From: Hyphomicrobiales bacterium
GTDB taxonomy: Bacteria; Pseudomonadota; Alphaproteobacteria; Rhizobiales; SZUA-8
NCBI GenBank assembly: GCA_003232175.1
Contig: QILX01000348.1
Location: 1-9,885, forward strand
DNA length: 9,885 nt
Direction of reading: 5' to 3'
How positions within the stretch are numbered: position 1 is the first letter of the stretch; the number at the start of each line of letters is the position of its first letter. This document shows, piece by piece, positions 1-6,950 of this stretch. Below the pieces are notes generated by a model. That model ran no database searches. It saw nothing but the letters and a program-made list of their open reading frames with translations, and was not told the origin of the DNA. A program made the position numbers and the translations under genes.

Positions 1-1443
1 ATTGCAGTCGTGCCGGTGGAAGCGGGGTGGAGTGATGTCGGCTCTTTTGAAGCTTTGCATGAGATTTCGGCCCGCGACAGCTGCAACAATGCCTCCAGGG
101 GATTTGTTGTCACCCAGGATGTGCGCGATTGTTACCTGCATGCTGATCAAGGCGTCATTGCCGCCGTCGGCATCCGGGGGCTGGCGGTGGTCCGCTCTGG
201 CGACGCCGTTCTGGTGACCCCGCTGGATCGGTCACAAGACCTGGCACAGGTCCGAAACCGGATTACCGCACTCCCCCGGCGGCCCGATCACCTTGCCCCC
301 CCGACCAAATTCAGCAAAGCAGCATCGCGGCTTTATGACTGGTTGACCGAAGAGGCCCTGCCGATCTGGGGGGCCAGGGGATGGGACGCGGAGGGCAGCG
401 GTTTTTTTGAGAGCATGACCCTTGAAGGGAACCCAAATCCGGCTGACGAATTTAGACGCCTGCGGGTGCAGGCCCGGCAGATTTTTGTCTGCTGCACGGC
501 CCACGATCTCGGCCTTGCCGGGCCTTTTCTGGAAACAGCGGAACGCGGCTTTAAATGTCTTCGCGACCGGGGCTGGCAGGAGGCCGGGGGCTGGCCTCAC
601 CTCTTCACCCCCCAAGGCACTATCAAGGACCCAAAGCGCGACACATATGATCACGCCTTTGTTCTTTTTGCCATGGCGGCGCTTTTCCGTTCGACCGGCG
701 ATGAGGCTGCCCTTGAATGGGCTGGCCGGACCGTGGCATATCTTGACGCGGTCATGGCCGACCCGGCCCATGGCGGCTACACCGAAGCTGCGCCGCCCGA
801 ACTCCCGCGTCGGGCCAATCCGCACATGCATCTGCTGGAAGCGTTTCTGGCGCTCTACGATGCCACGGGAGATTTTTCCTGGTTGAGCCGCGCGCGCGAA
901 ATGGTGACGCTTTTTACCGATAACTTTCACGACCGGGCCACGGGAACGCTGACGGAATTTTTCGAACCCAACTGGCAGCCGGCGGAGGGCATATCGGGCC
1001 GCTTGCGCGAACCGGGCCATCATTGGGAATGGGCGTTTTTGCTGCATGAATACAGCGCGCGCACGGGCCAGGACTTCAGCGCCGAGATCGATAGCCTGAC
1101 GGGTTTCGCCCTCGCCCACGGCCACGAGCCCGATACCGGGCTGGCCTACGACGAAGTGCTTGAAGACAGCGCGGTGCACACACCGGATTACCGGCTCTGG
1201 CCACAGACCGAGGCGCTCCGGGGGCTGGAGATGTTACGCCATAGAGGCGCGCCAGACCTGGAGGACCGCATTGATCGACTGGCTGATGCGGTGTTTCACC
1301 GCTTTATCGCCCCGGCGCCGGGCAAGGGCATGTGGGTTGACCGTTTAAGCCCCGACGGCGGCTGGTTGTCCGAAGCGGTGCCAGCCAGCTCGCTCTATCA
1401 CCTCGTCACCGGAATCCTGGCCCTTGGCGGCGAAAAAACCTGA
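1..1443 (+). CDS. Mannose-1-phosphate guanylyltransferase C-terminal end fused to AGE-family epimerase/isomerase (5' partial)
   Basis: The reading frame is open from base 1, so the true start is outside the window. The GTG at base 10 is internal: the residues before it (IAV) continue the conserved strand leading into VPVEAGWSDVGSF, the hallmark of GDP-mannose pyrophosphorylases (ManC), which make GDP-mannose from mannose-1-phosphate and GTP. The next ~70 residues (DCYLHADQGVIAAVG, then DAVLV and QDLAQVR) complete that domain. From about base 310 the protein becomes an (alpha/alpha)6-barrel AGE-type domain: QARQIFV, YDHAFVLFA, NPHMHLLEA, PGHHWEWA, RLWPQTE, and PASSLYH at the end. The His in MHLLEA (829-831), the GHH pair (1018-1023) and the LYH His (1399-1401) match the catalytic His positions known in this fold. 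By analogy with bifunctional ManC enzymes and the type III phosphomannose isomerase of Sinorhizobium, I infer fructose-6-phosphate/mannose-6-phosphate isomerisation. A sugar 2-epimerase activity is the alternative. Confidence 0.88.
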   Translation: MAVVPVEAGWSDVGSFEALHEISARDSCNNASRGFVVTQDVRDCYLHADQGVIAAVGIRGLAVVRSGDAVLVTPLDRSQDLAQVRNRITALPRRPDHLAPPTKFSKAASRLYDWLTEEALPIWGARGWDAEGSGFFESMTLEGNPNPADEFRRLRVQARQIFVCCTAHDLGLAGPFLETAERGFKCLRDRGWQEAGGWPHLFTPQGTIKDPKRDTYDHAFVLFAMAALFRSTGDEAALEWAGRTVAYLDAVMADPAHGGYTEAAPPELPRRANPHMHLLEAFLALYDATGDFSWLSRAREMVTLFTDNFHDRATGTLTEFFEPNWQPAEGISGRLREPGHHWEWAFLLHEYSARTGQDFSAEIDSLTGFALAHGHEPDTGLAYDEVLEDSAVHTPDYRLWPQTEALRGLEMLRHRGAPDLEDRIDRLADAVFHRFIAPAPGKGMWVDRLSPDGGWLSEAVPASSLYHLVTGILALGGEKT

Positions 1444-1565
1444 TCGTGTCATCAGGGGCAAGATTGGCGCAAAGTTCTGTCCTGAACAACGAGCCGTGGA
1501 GCATGCAATACCCATCAAGGTAAATGGCGCGCAAAATGGGGCGGCTGGCAGCCAGAACCAGACGG

Positions 1566-1593
1566 TTGACTTCACCGAATGACAGGCCCAAAT
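1566..1593 (+). promoter_or_regulatory. Weak candidate promoter for cysDNC
   Basis: TTGACT (1566-1571) matches five of six bases of a sigma70 -35 box. A spacer of 16 leads to CCAAAT (1588-1593), only three of six for a -10 box. The start would fall near 1600, just upstream of the ribosome binding site. The -35 is convincing but the -10 is not, so this is a suggestion only. I saw nothing better in the 179-base gap. Confidence 0.2.
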
Positions 1594-1600
1594 GAGGGCC
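1585..1600 (+). other. Small hairpin upstream of cysD
   Basis: GGCCC (1585-1589) and GGGCC (1596-1600) form a perfect 5-bp stem with a 6-base loop. No T run follows, so it is not a standard terminator. It ends 10 bases before the ribosome binding site. A second inverted repeat, CTGGC-A-GCCAG, lies at 1545-1555. The rest of 1444-1622 shows no recognisable gene or riboswitch. Confidence 0.35.
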
Positions 1601-1610
1601 AGAATTCAAC

Positions 1611-1614
1611 AAGG
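1611..1614 (+). promoter_or_regulatory. Ribosome binding site that supports the TTG start of cysD
   Basis: AAGG at 1611-1614 lies 8 bases before the TTG at 1623. An ATG at 1616-1618 is only one base from AAGG, is out of frame, and reaches a stop after 14 codons, so the site fits the TTG and not that ATG. Confidence 0.6.
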
Positions 1615-1622
1615 TATGTCCG

Positions 1623-2531
1623 TTGACCCTCCCCCTTTCCCCCCAACTCGCCGCCCTTGAAGCGGAGGGTATCCGCATCATCCGCGAGGTCGCGGCGGCT
1701 TTTGCCAAACCGGTAATGCTTTATTCCATCGGCAAGGATTCCTCGGTGATCCTGCATCTGGCGCAAAAAGCATTTTTTCCCGGCCCCCTGCCCTTTCCGC
1801 TGCTGCATGTCGATACCACCTGGAAATTTGCTGAAATGATCGCCTTCCGCGATCAGATCGCCAGCCTGCCGGGGCTCGATCTTCTGGTTCACATCAATCA
1901 GGACGGCGTTGCAAGGGGCATCGGCCCGCTGAGCCATGGGGCGAGCCTGCACACCCAGGTGATGAAAACCGATGCGCTGAAACAGGCCCTTGAGGCCCAT
2001 GGTTTTGATGCCGCTATCGGCGGTGCGCGCCGGGATGAGGAAAAAAGCCGCGCCAAGGAGCGGGTGATGTCCCACCGCACCGCCACCCATGGCTGGGACC
2101 CCAAAAATCAGCGTCTTGAATTCTGGAACCTTTACAACACCAATCTGGCGGCGGGCGAGAGCTGCCGGGTGTTCCCTCTATCCAACTGGACTGAAAACGA
2201 TGTGTGGCGCTACATTGAGGCCGAAACCATTGACGTCGTGCCGCTCTATTTTGCCAAAATGCGGCCCGTGGTGACCCGTGGCGGAATGCTGATCATGGCC
2301 GATGATGACCGGTTGGCCCTGGAGCCGGGGGAGAAGATCGAACACAAAATGGTGCGCTTCCGCACCCTTGGCTGTTACCCGCTTACCGGCGCGGTGGTCT
2401 CCCAGGCGGCAACGATCGCCGAGGTCGCAGCTGAAGTCGAAGATGTCCGAATTTCCGAACGCGCCGGGCGGCTGATTGATCATGACGATGCCTCGTCAAT
2501 GGAAGCTAAAAAACGCGAGGGATATTTCTGA
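1623..2531 (+). CDS. cysD: Sulfate adenylyltransferase subunit 2 (ATP sulfurylase small subunit)
   Basis: CysD forms APS from ATP and sulfate in the cytoplasm, driven by GTP hydrolysis in its partner CysN. The 302-residue product has the length of the Escherichia coli enzyme and aligns from its first residues. The PP-loop ATP-binding motif SIGKDSS is at residues 35-41. Family motifs PLLHVDTTWKF (59-69), GGARRDEEKSRAKER (133-147), FPLSNWTENDVW (184-195) and RTLGCYPLTGAV (247-258) follow, and the protein ends in the typical KKREGYF. The start is TTG: an in-frame TGA at 1593-1595 blocks extension, no ATG or GTG lies between, and the family N-terminus (LSPQLAALEAE) begins right there. Its stop shares one base with the cysNC start (TGATG), so the two are almost certainly co-translated. 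The function is secure; only the exact start codon is less certain. Confidence 0.97.
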   Translation: MTLPLSPQLAALEAEGIRIIREVAAAFAKPVMLYSIGKDSSVILHLAQKAFFPGPLPFPLLHVDTTWKFAEMIAFRDQIASLPGLDLLVHINQDGVARGIGPLSHGASLHTQVMKTDALKQALEAHGFDAAIGGARRDEEKSRAKERVMSHRTATHGWDPKNQRLEFWNLYNTNLAAGESCRVFPLSNWTENDVWRYIEAETIDVVPLYFAKMRPVVTRGGMLIMADDDRLALEPGEKIEHKMVRFRTLGCYPLTGAVVSQAATIAEVAAEVEDVRISERAGRLIDHDDASSMEAKKREGYF

Positions 2532-4387
2532 TGGCGGCGGCGGGCAGGTCCGGCGGTCTACTGAAATTTATGACCTGTGGCAGTGTCGATGACGGCAAAT
2601 CGACCCTGATCGGGCGCTTGCTCTTTGAACAAAACCTCATAATGGACGATCAGCTCAAGGCGGTAGAGCGCGACAGCAAACGCCACGGCACCACCGGCGG
2701 TGTCGATCTGGCGCTGGTCATGGACGGCCTCAGCGCCGAGCGCGAACAGGGCATCACCATCGACGTTGCTTATCGTTATTTTTCCACCCCGGCGCGCAAA
2801 TTTGTCGTCGCCGATGCGCCCGGTCACGAGCAATACACCCGCAACATGGCCACCGCCGCCTCGGTCTCCGACGTGGCGGTGCTGCTGGTCGATGCGCGCA
2901 AAGGTCTTTTGGCGCAGACAAGGCGGCATTCGATCATTTCCGCGCTTTTTGGCATTCGCCATGTCGTTGTGGCGGTCAACAAGATGGACCTGATGGACTA
3001 CTCCGAAGATATCTTCGCCGCGATTAAGGCCGACTATGCGGATTTTTCGCGGGAACTTAGCTTCAGCACCATCACCACTCTGCCGATAAGCGCCCGGGAC
3101 GGCGACAATGTGACAACAAAAAGTCCGCAATTTGGCTGGTATGACGGACCAACGCTTCTGGGCCATCTGGAAACCCTCGATGTCACCTCCGATACAGTGT
3201 CAAAACCGTTCCGGATGGCGGTGCAATGGGTTAACCGCCCTAATGCCGACTTCCGGGGGTTTGCCGGAACCCTTGCCAGTGGGCATGTGCGTCCCGGGGA
3301 CCGCATCACAGTAGCCGGATCGGGAAAATCAAGCTCGGTGGCAAGAATTGTCACCATGAATGGCGACCTTGACGTCGCCGAGGCTGGATCGTCAGTGACC
3401 CTGACGCTCGCAGACGAAATTGATATCAGTCGAGGCGATATATTGGCGCCGGAGACAGCGCGACCGGATGTTGCCGACCAGTTTGCGGTGAATTTGCTGT
3501 GGCTGGGTGACGAACCGATGTATCCGGGCAGAGCCTACATCATGAAAATCGGCACCAAAACCGTACGGGCAACGGTAACAACGCTCAAACACCGGGTCGA
3601 TATCGATACCTTGGGTGAGGAGGCGGCCAAGGAGCTTGAACTCAACCAGATCGGCGTTGCCAATATTTCGCTTGGCGAGGCCATCGCCTTTGACCCGTTC
3701 AAGACCAACCGCGAAACTGGCGCCTTCATCCTCATAGACCGCTATTCAAATGCCACGGTTGCAGCTGGCACTATTGAATTTGCCCTGCGGCGGGCGAAAA
3801 ACCTCGCCTGGCAGGCGCTCGATATCGACAAAGCGGCGCGCGGGGAACAATTGGGCCAGAAGCCGGCGGTCATCTGGATGACCGGGCTTTCAGGTTCAGG
3901 CAAATCCACCATCGCCAATCTGGTTGAAAAGCGGCTTTTTGCCCTGGGGCGGGCGACTTACGTGCTCGACGGCGACAATGTCCGCCATGGCCTTAATCGC
4001 GACCTGGGCTTCACCGATGCCGACCGGGTGGAAAACATCCGCCGGGTGGGCGAGGTGGCAAGGCTTTTTGTCGATGCCGGGATGATGGTCATTGTGAGTT
4101 TCATTTCACCCTTCCGGTCCGAACGGCGCATGGCGCGCGATCTTGTGGAAGACGGCGAGTTTCTCGAAGTCCATATCGACGCCCCGATCAAGGTCTGCGC
4201 GGCCCGCGACCCGAAAGGCCTTTATGCCCGCGCCGCCGCAGGAGAGATCGCCAATTTCACCGGCATAAGTTCACCTTATGAGGCCCCCAAATCCCCTGAT
4301 CTTCATATCGATACAACAAGTCTTTCCCCCCAGCAGGCTGCCGAAAGGGTAGTTCAAATGCTTACCGAAAGAAAAATCATCAACTGA
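2531..4387 (+). CDS. cysNC: Bifunctional sulfate adenylyltransferase subunit 1 / adenylylsulfate kinase
   Basis: This 618-residue fusion joins the GTPase subunit of ATP sulfurylase (CysN) to APS kinase (CysC), so with CysD it takes sulfate to PAPS. The CysN part carries G1 GSVDDGKST (17-25), the switch I region REQGITIDVAYRYF (71-84), G3 DAPGH (95-99) and G4 NKMD (150-153), then EF-Tu-like beta-barrel domains (about 225-415, with DEIDISRGD at 295-303). After a short linker the APS kinase starts: P-loop GLSGSGKST (452-460), LDGDNVRHGLNRDLGF (479-494), FISPFR with Ser526 at the position phosphorylated in related kinases, and KGLYARA (562-568). Both active sites look intact. Fused proteins of this type are known from rhizobia (NodQ), where the PAPS serves sulfation. 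No sulfotransferase or PAPS reductase gene lies in the window, so the use of the PAPS is open. Confidence 0.97.
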   Translation: MAAAGRSGGLLKFMTCGSVDDGKSTLIGRLLFEQNLIMDDQLKAVERDSKRHGTTGGVDLALVMDGLSAEREQGITIDVAYRYFSTPARKFVVADAPGHEQYTRNMATAASVSDVAVLLVDARKGLLAQTRRHSIISALFGIRHVVVAVNKMDLMDYSEDIFAAIKADYADFSRELSFSTITTLPISARDGDNVTTKSPQFGWYDGPTLLGHLETLDVTSDTVSKPFRMAVQWVNRPNADFRGFAGTLASGHVRPGDRITVAGSGKSSSVARIVTMNGDLDVAEAGSSVTLTLADEIDISRGDILAPETARPDVADQFAVNLLWLGDEPMYPGRAYIMKIGTKTVRATVTTLKHRVDIDTLGEEAAKELELNQIGVANISLGEAIAFDPFKTNRETGAFILIDRYSNATVAAGTIEFALRRAKNLAWQALDIDKAARGEQLGQKPAVIWMTGLSGSGKSTIANLVEKRLFALGRATYVLDGDNVRHGLNRDLGFTDADRVENIRRVGEVARLFVDAGMMVIVSFISPFRSERRMARDLVEDGEFLEVHIDAPIKVCAARDPKGLYARAAAGEIANFTGISSPYEAPKSPDLHIDTTSLSPQQAAERVVQMLTERKIIN

Positions 4388-4425
4388 CCAGACAGGATTG
4401 ACGGTTTACCGGGTCGCAATACCAC

Positions 4426-4461
4426 CCCGCTATTTTTAGGAAAATCACTACAGCGGGTTTT
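4426..4461 (+). terminator. Terminator-like hairpin between cysNC and galE
   Basis: CCCGCT (4426-4431) pairs with AGCGGG (4452-4457), followed at once by TTTT (4458-4461). The 20-base loop can hold an inner TTTT/AAAA stem (4434-4437 with 4441-4444). The stem is short and the T run has only four bases, so termination would be partial at best. The 3' arm is also the only GGG-rich stretch at ribosome-binding distance (7 bases) from the galE ATG. Confidence 0.4.
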
Positions 4462-4464
4462 GAT

Positions 4465-5457
4465 ATGAGCGTTTTGGTTACCGGCGGCGCCGGATATATT
4501 GGCAGCCACATGGTTCTGGCCCTTATGGACCGGGGCGAAGAGGTGGTTGTTCTGGACAACCTTTCAACCGGCCACAAATGGGCCGTACCCCAGAGTGCCA
4601 ATCTGGTGGTTGGAGAGGCAGGCGATGAAAAACTCGTCGGGCAGCTGATCAAACATTACAAAATAGACGCCATAGCTCACTTTGCCGGCTCAATTGTTGT
4701 GCCGGATTCAGTTACCGATCCGCTTGGATATTATCACAACAACACCGTGACCAGCCGGGCACTGATGGCGGCGGCGATTGCCGGCGGGGTGCAAAACTTC
4801 ATATTTTCTTCCACGGCGGCGGTATACGGCGCGGCAAAATCCAACCCGATTGGCGAGGATGCGGACCTGGCACCGATTTCGCCCTATGGCTCCTCCAAGA
4901 TGATGACCGAGATCATGCTGCAAGACGCCGCCGCCGCACATGATTTCCGTTATACGGCGCTGCGCTATTTCAACGTCGCCGGCGCTGATCCAAAGGGGCG
5001 GTCGGGGCAGTCGACCCCGAGAGCCACGCACCTCATCAAGATGGCGGCACAAACAGCATTGGGCGACCGGCCACGGCTCGATATTTTCGGCACCGATTAT
5101 GACACTCCGGACGGCACTTGCGTGCGCGACTATATCCATGTCACCGATCTGGCGGCAGCTCATCTTCAGGCCTTGGACCGTTTGCGGGGCGGCGGTGACA
5201 GCGTGGTGCTGAATTGCGGCTACGGTCGCGGGTTCTCGGTTCGCGATGTCATTGCCGCGGTGGAGAAAGCCGCGCAGACAAAAATCAATGTGCGCGAAGC
5301 GCCGCGCCGGGCGGGCGACCCACCGGCATTGGTTGCCGGTGTTGAAGCGATTTTCAAAACTCTGAACTGGTCCCCGGCACATGACGATCTTGATGAAATC
5401 GCCGCCTCCGCCCTGGCCTGGGAATGCCACCTGCGAAGCCTTGATCACGCGGCCTGA
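4465..5457 (+). CDS. galE: UDP-glucose 4-epimerase
   Basis: GalE interconverts UDP-glucose and UDP-galactose in the cytoplasm, using tightly bound NAD. It is an extended short-chain dehydrogenase: the Rossmann motif TGGAGYIGS is at residues 6-14, followed by the strand end LDNLSTGH (30-37). The catalytic set is Ser/Thr in SSTAAVYG (115-122) and the YxxxK pair Y141-K145 in SPYGSSK. Later motifs RYFNVAGAD (167-175), DGTCVRDYIHVTDLA (216-230) and LNCGYGRGFSV (249-259) are typical GalE, and 330 residues is the usual length. The ATG at 4465 puts the Rossmann motif at the normal distance from the N-terminus. It has only a weak ribosome binding site, which lies inside the hairpin before it. A 77-base gap separates it from cysNC, so co-transcription is possible but not assured. 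The product would feed exopolysaccharide or LPS synthesis. Confidence 0.95.
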   Translation: MSVLVTGGAGYIGSHMVLALMDRGEEVVVLDNLSTGHKWAVPQSANLVVGEAGDEKLVGQLIKHYKIDAIAHFAGSIVVPDSVTDPLGYYHNNTVTSRALMAAAIAGGVQNFIFSSTAAVYGAAKSNPIGEDADLAPISPYGSSKMMTEIMLQDAAAAHDFRYTALRYFNVAGADPKGRSGQSTPRATHLIKMAAQTALGDRPRLDIFGTDYDTPDGTCVRDYIHVTDLAAAHLQALDRLRGGGDSVVLNCGYGRGFSVRDVIAAVEKAAQTKINVREAPRRAGDPPALVAGVEAIFKTLNWSPAHDDLDEIAASALAWECHLRSLDHAA

Positions 5458-5595
5458 TCGTCTGCTCTTCAGAACTACCGCACTTCGGTTTCGGCCTCTT
5501 TGTTGCCGTTTTCGCCTTGATACTGCCGAGATTGCCGGATTCTGTTAAACTCTGAAACGAATCGGCGCCGCGAGTACATTTCGGCGAGCGGTTTC

Positions 5596-5630
5596 TGTTG
5601 ACCGACTGAACTTTTGTCGACCATCTGAAC
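5596..5630 (+). repeat. Imperfect direct repeat upstream of the lytic transglycosylase gene
   Basis: TGTTGACCGACTGAAC (5596-5611) and TGTCGACCATCTGAAC (5615-5630) agree at 13 of 16 positions and are offset by 19 bases. The second copy ends one base before the AAGGAG ribosome binding site (5632-5637). The rest of the 185-base gap (5458-5642) holds a pyrimidine-rich stretch after galE, an 8-base palindrome CGGCGCCG (5563-5570), and no gene or clear terminator. Confidence 0.45.
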
Positions 5631-5642
5631 CAAGGAGCGGAA

Positions 5643-6911
5643 ATGCGGTGTTTTAAGTTTATTTTCGGCGGAATTGCGGCCCTGGCCTTGGCTTTCCCTT
5701 TGTCGTCACAGGCGCAGACCCTCGATATCACTTCGCTGATTAACCAGACAGCGCCATTTTCGATAGCCAAATATAACCGCCAAATCGAGGGGTTGTGGCC
5801 CCAGGCGCGGGCAAAGGGCGTGAGCCGATCAACCTTTGACCGCGCCTTCGCCGGTATGACCCCTGACCCAAGCGTCCTGAAAAAGGCGTCTAAACAGCCT
5901 GAATTCACCACGCCCCCATGGCACTACATCAACAAACGTGTTTCTGAAAAACGCATTGGCAACGGCCTTGAGAAACTGGGTGAATACTCCGCCCTGCTCG
6001 ACCAGATCGAAGCGCGTTACGGCGTTGACCGTTATGTGGTTGTTGCCATCTGGGGCATGGAATCAAGCTATGGCTTCATTCTCAACGATACCAGTATTGT
6101 CAAACCAGTAATCCAGTCGCTGTCGACGCTGGCTTTTTATAGCCGCTCAAAACGACGGAAAAAATTTGGCCGCAGACAACTGCTGGCCGCCCTGCAAATT
6201 CTTGAGGCTCGCGACACGACCCCTGAACGCATGTTGGGGTCGTGGGCCGGGGCCATGGGGCACACCCAGTTTATCCCAACGACATACCTGGCCTACGCGG
6301 TTGATTTTGATGGTGATGGGCGGCGCGACATCTGGGACAATGTTGCCGATGCTTTGGGGTCCACGGCGCACTACCTCAAGAAATCCGGCTGGCAGACTGG
6401 CCAGACCTGGGGTTATGAAGTCAAATTGCCCCGAGGCTTCAATTATGGACTTACGGGGCGGAAAAACTCCCGAACTCTGAGGGAGTGGCAAAAGCTGGGC
6501 CTTGCCCGGGTCAGCGCCAAGACCTTCCCGCGCCCCAGCGACAAGGCGTGGCTGGTAACCATGGCCGGCGCAAGAGGACCGGCCTTTTTGATGTTGAGGA
6601 ACTTCCGCTCGATACTGCGGTACAACAATGCAAATTCTTATGCCCTGGCTGTCGGTCATCTGGCGGACCGATTGCGCGGTGGTGATCCCTTTGTGCAGCC
6701 CTGGCCGGAAGGTGACCGGCTTTTGGGCAAAGACAGACGTAAAGACCTGCAAAAATTGCTTCGCGCGCGCGGCTATAATATTTCCGCAATTGACGGTAAG
6801 ATCGGACCGAAAACGCGCAAAGCCATCCGAGCCTTCCAGTCGCAGGTCGGCCTGGTTCCGGATGGATTTGCCACCAAGGCGCTCCTGGACCGGTTACGCC
6901 AGTCGTCTTGA
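5643..6911 (+). CDS. Secreted MltB-family lytic murein transglycosylase with C-terminal peptidoglycan-binding domain
   Basis: Enzymes of this family cut the MurNAc-GlcNAc bond of peptidoglycan and leave 1,6-anhydro-MurNAc ends. Residues 1-24 form a Sec signal peptide (positive start, hydrophobic core GGIAALALAFPL, probable cleavage after SQA). There is no lipobox, so it should be a soluble periplasmic enzyme, unlike lipoprotein MltB. The catalytic domain spans about 30-345, with the catalytic Glu140 in WGMESSYG, then SWAGAMGHTQFIPTTY (200-215), DFDGDGRRDIWD (221-232) and NNANSYALAVGHLADRL (328-344). Residues about 360-418 are a peptidoglycan-binding domain (DLQKLLRARGY, DGKIGPKTRKAIRAFQ, GLVPDG). 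The length of 422 fits this architecture. The ATG at 5643 has a strong AAGGAG site five bases upstream. The SGNH hydrolase gene follows after 39 bases, suggesting shared work on the cell wall. Confidence 0.94.
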   Translation: MRCFKFIFGGIAALALAFPLSSQAQTLDITSLINQTAPFSIAKYNRQIEGLWPQARAKGVSRSTFDRAFAGMTPDPSVLKKASKQPEFTTPPWHYINKRVSEKRIGNGLEKLGEYSALLDQIEARYGVDRYVVVAIWGMESSYGFILNDTSIVKPVIQSLSTLAFYSRSKRRKKFGRRQLLAALQILEARDTTPERMLGSWAGAMGHTQFIPTTYLAYAVDFDGDGRRDIWDNVADALGSTAHYLKKSGWQTGQTWGYEVKLPRGFNYGLTGRKNSRTLREWQKLGLARVSAKTFPRPSDKAWLVTMAGARGPAFLMLRNFRSILRYNNANSYALAVGHLADRLRGGDPFVQPWPEGDRLLGKDRRKDLQKLLRARGYNISAIDGKIGPKTRKAIRAFQSQVGLVPDGFATKALLDRLRQSS

Positions 6912-6930
6912 CCCGGTTTTGTTGAAAATG

Positions 6931-6946
6931 GGAGAGGTCATCACCT
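6931..6946 (+). promoter_or_regulatory. Ribosome binding site and small hairpin before the SGNH hydrolase gene
   Basis: GGAGAGG (6931-6937) is the only good ribosome binding site before the ATG at 6951, but it lies 13 bases away, longer than usual. AGGT (6935-6938) and ACCT (6943-6946) form a 4-bp stem with loop CATC between its first part and the start codon. Folding would leave GGAG plus a short gap close to the ATG. This is a reading from sequence alone. Confidence 0.35.
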
Positions 6947-6950
6947 GATT

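Noticed and set aside
10..12. GTG at base 10 as the true start of the first gene
   Set aside because: The residues before it continue the conserved ManC motif, so the gene extends left of the window.
422..886. Plus-strand frame of 154 codons inside the first gene
   Set aside because: It is a shifted frame within the conserved AGE domain and its translation shows no family features.
232..1179. Long open frame of 315 codons on the minus strand
   Set aside because: It lies wholly opposite the AGE-domain gene, whose protein is clearly conserved, and its translation shows no recognisable domain. Such antisense frames are common in GC-rich genes. The same holds for the minus-strand frames at 2558-3166, 4708-5448, 6147-6752 and 9130-9780.
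1345..1708. Minus-strand frames of 76 and 100 codons covering the gap before cysD
   Set aside because: They overlap the conserved ends of both neighbouring genes, match no family I recognise, and I see no convincing ribosome binding site for them.
4398..4425. TTGACG with TACCAC at 16 bases as a galE promoter
   Set aside because: The -35 is good but the -10 matches only three of six bases, so I do not list it as a feature.
5598..5627. TTGACC as a -35 box with CATCTG as -10 upstream of the transglycosylase gene
   Set aside because: The start of transcription would fall inside the ribosome binding site, and the -10 match is poor.
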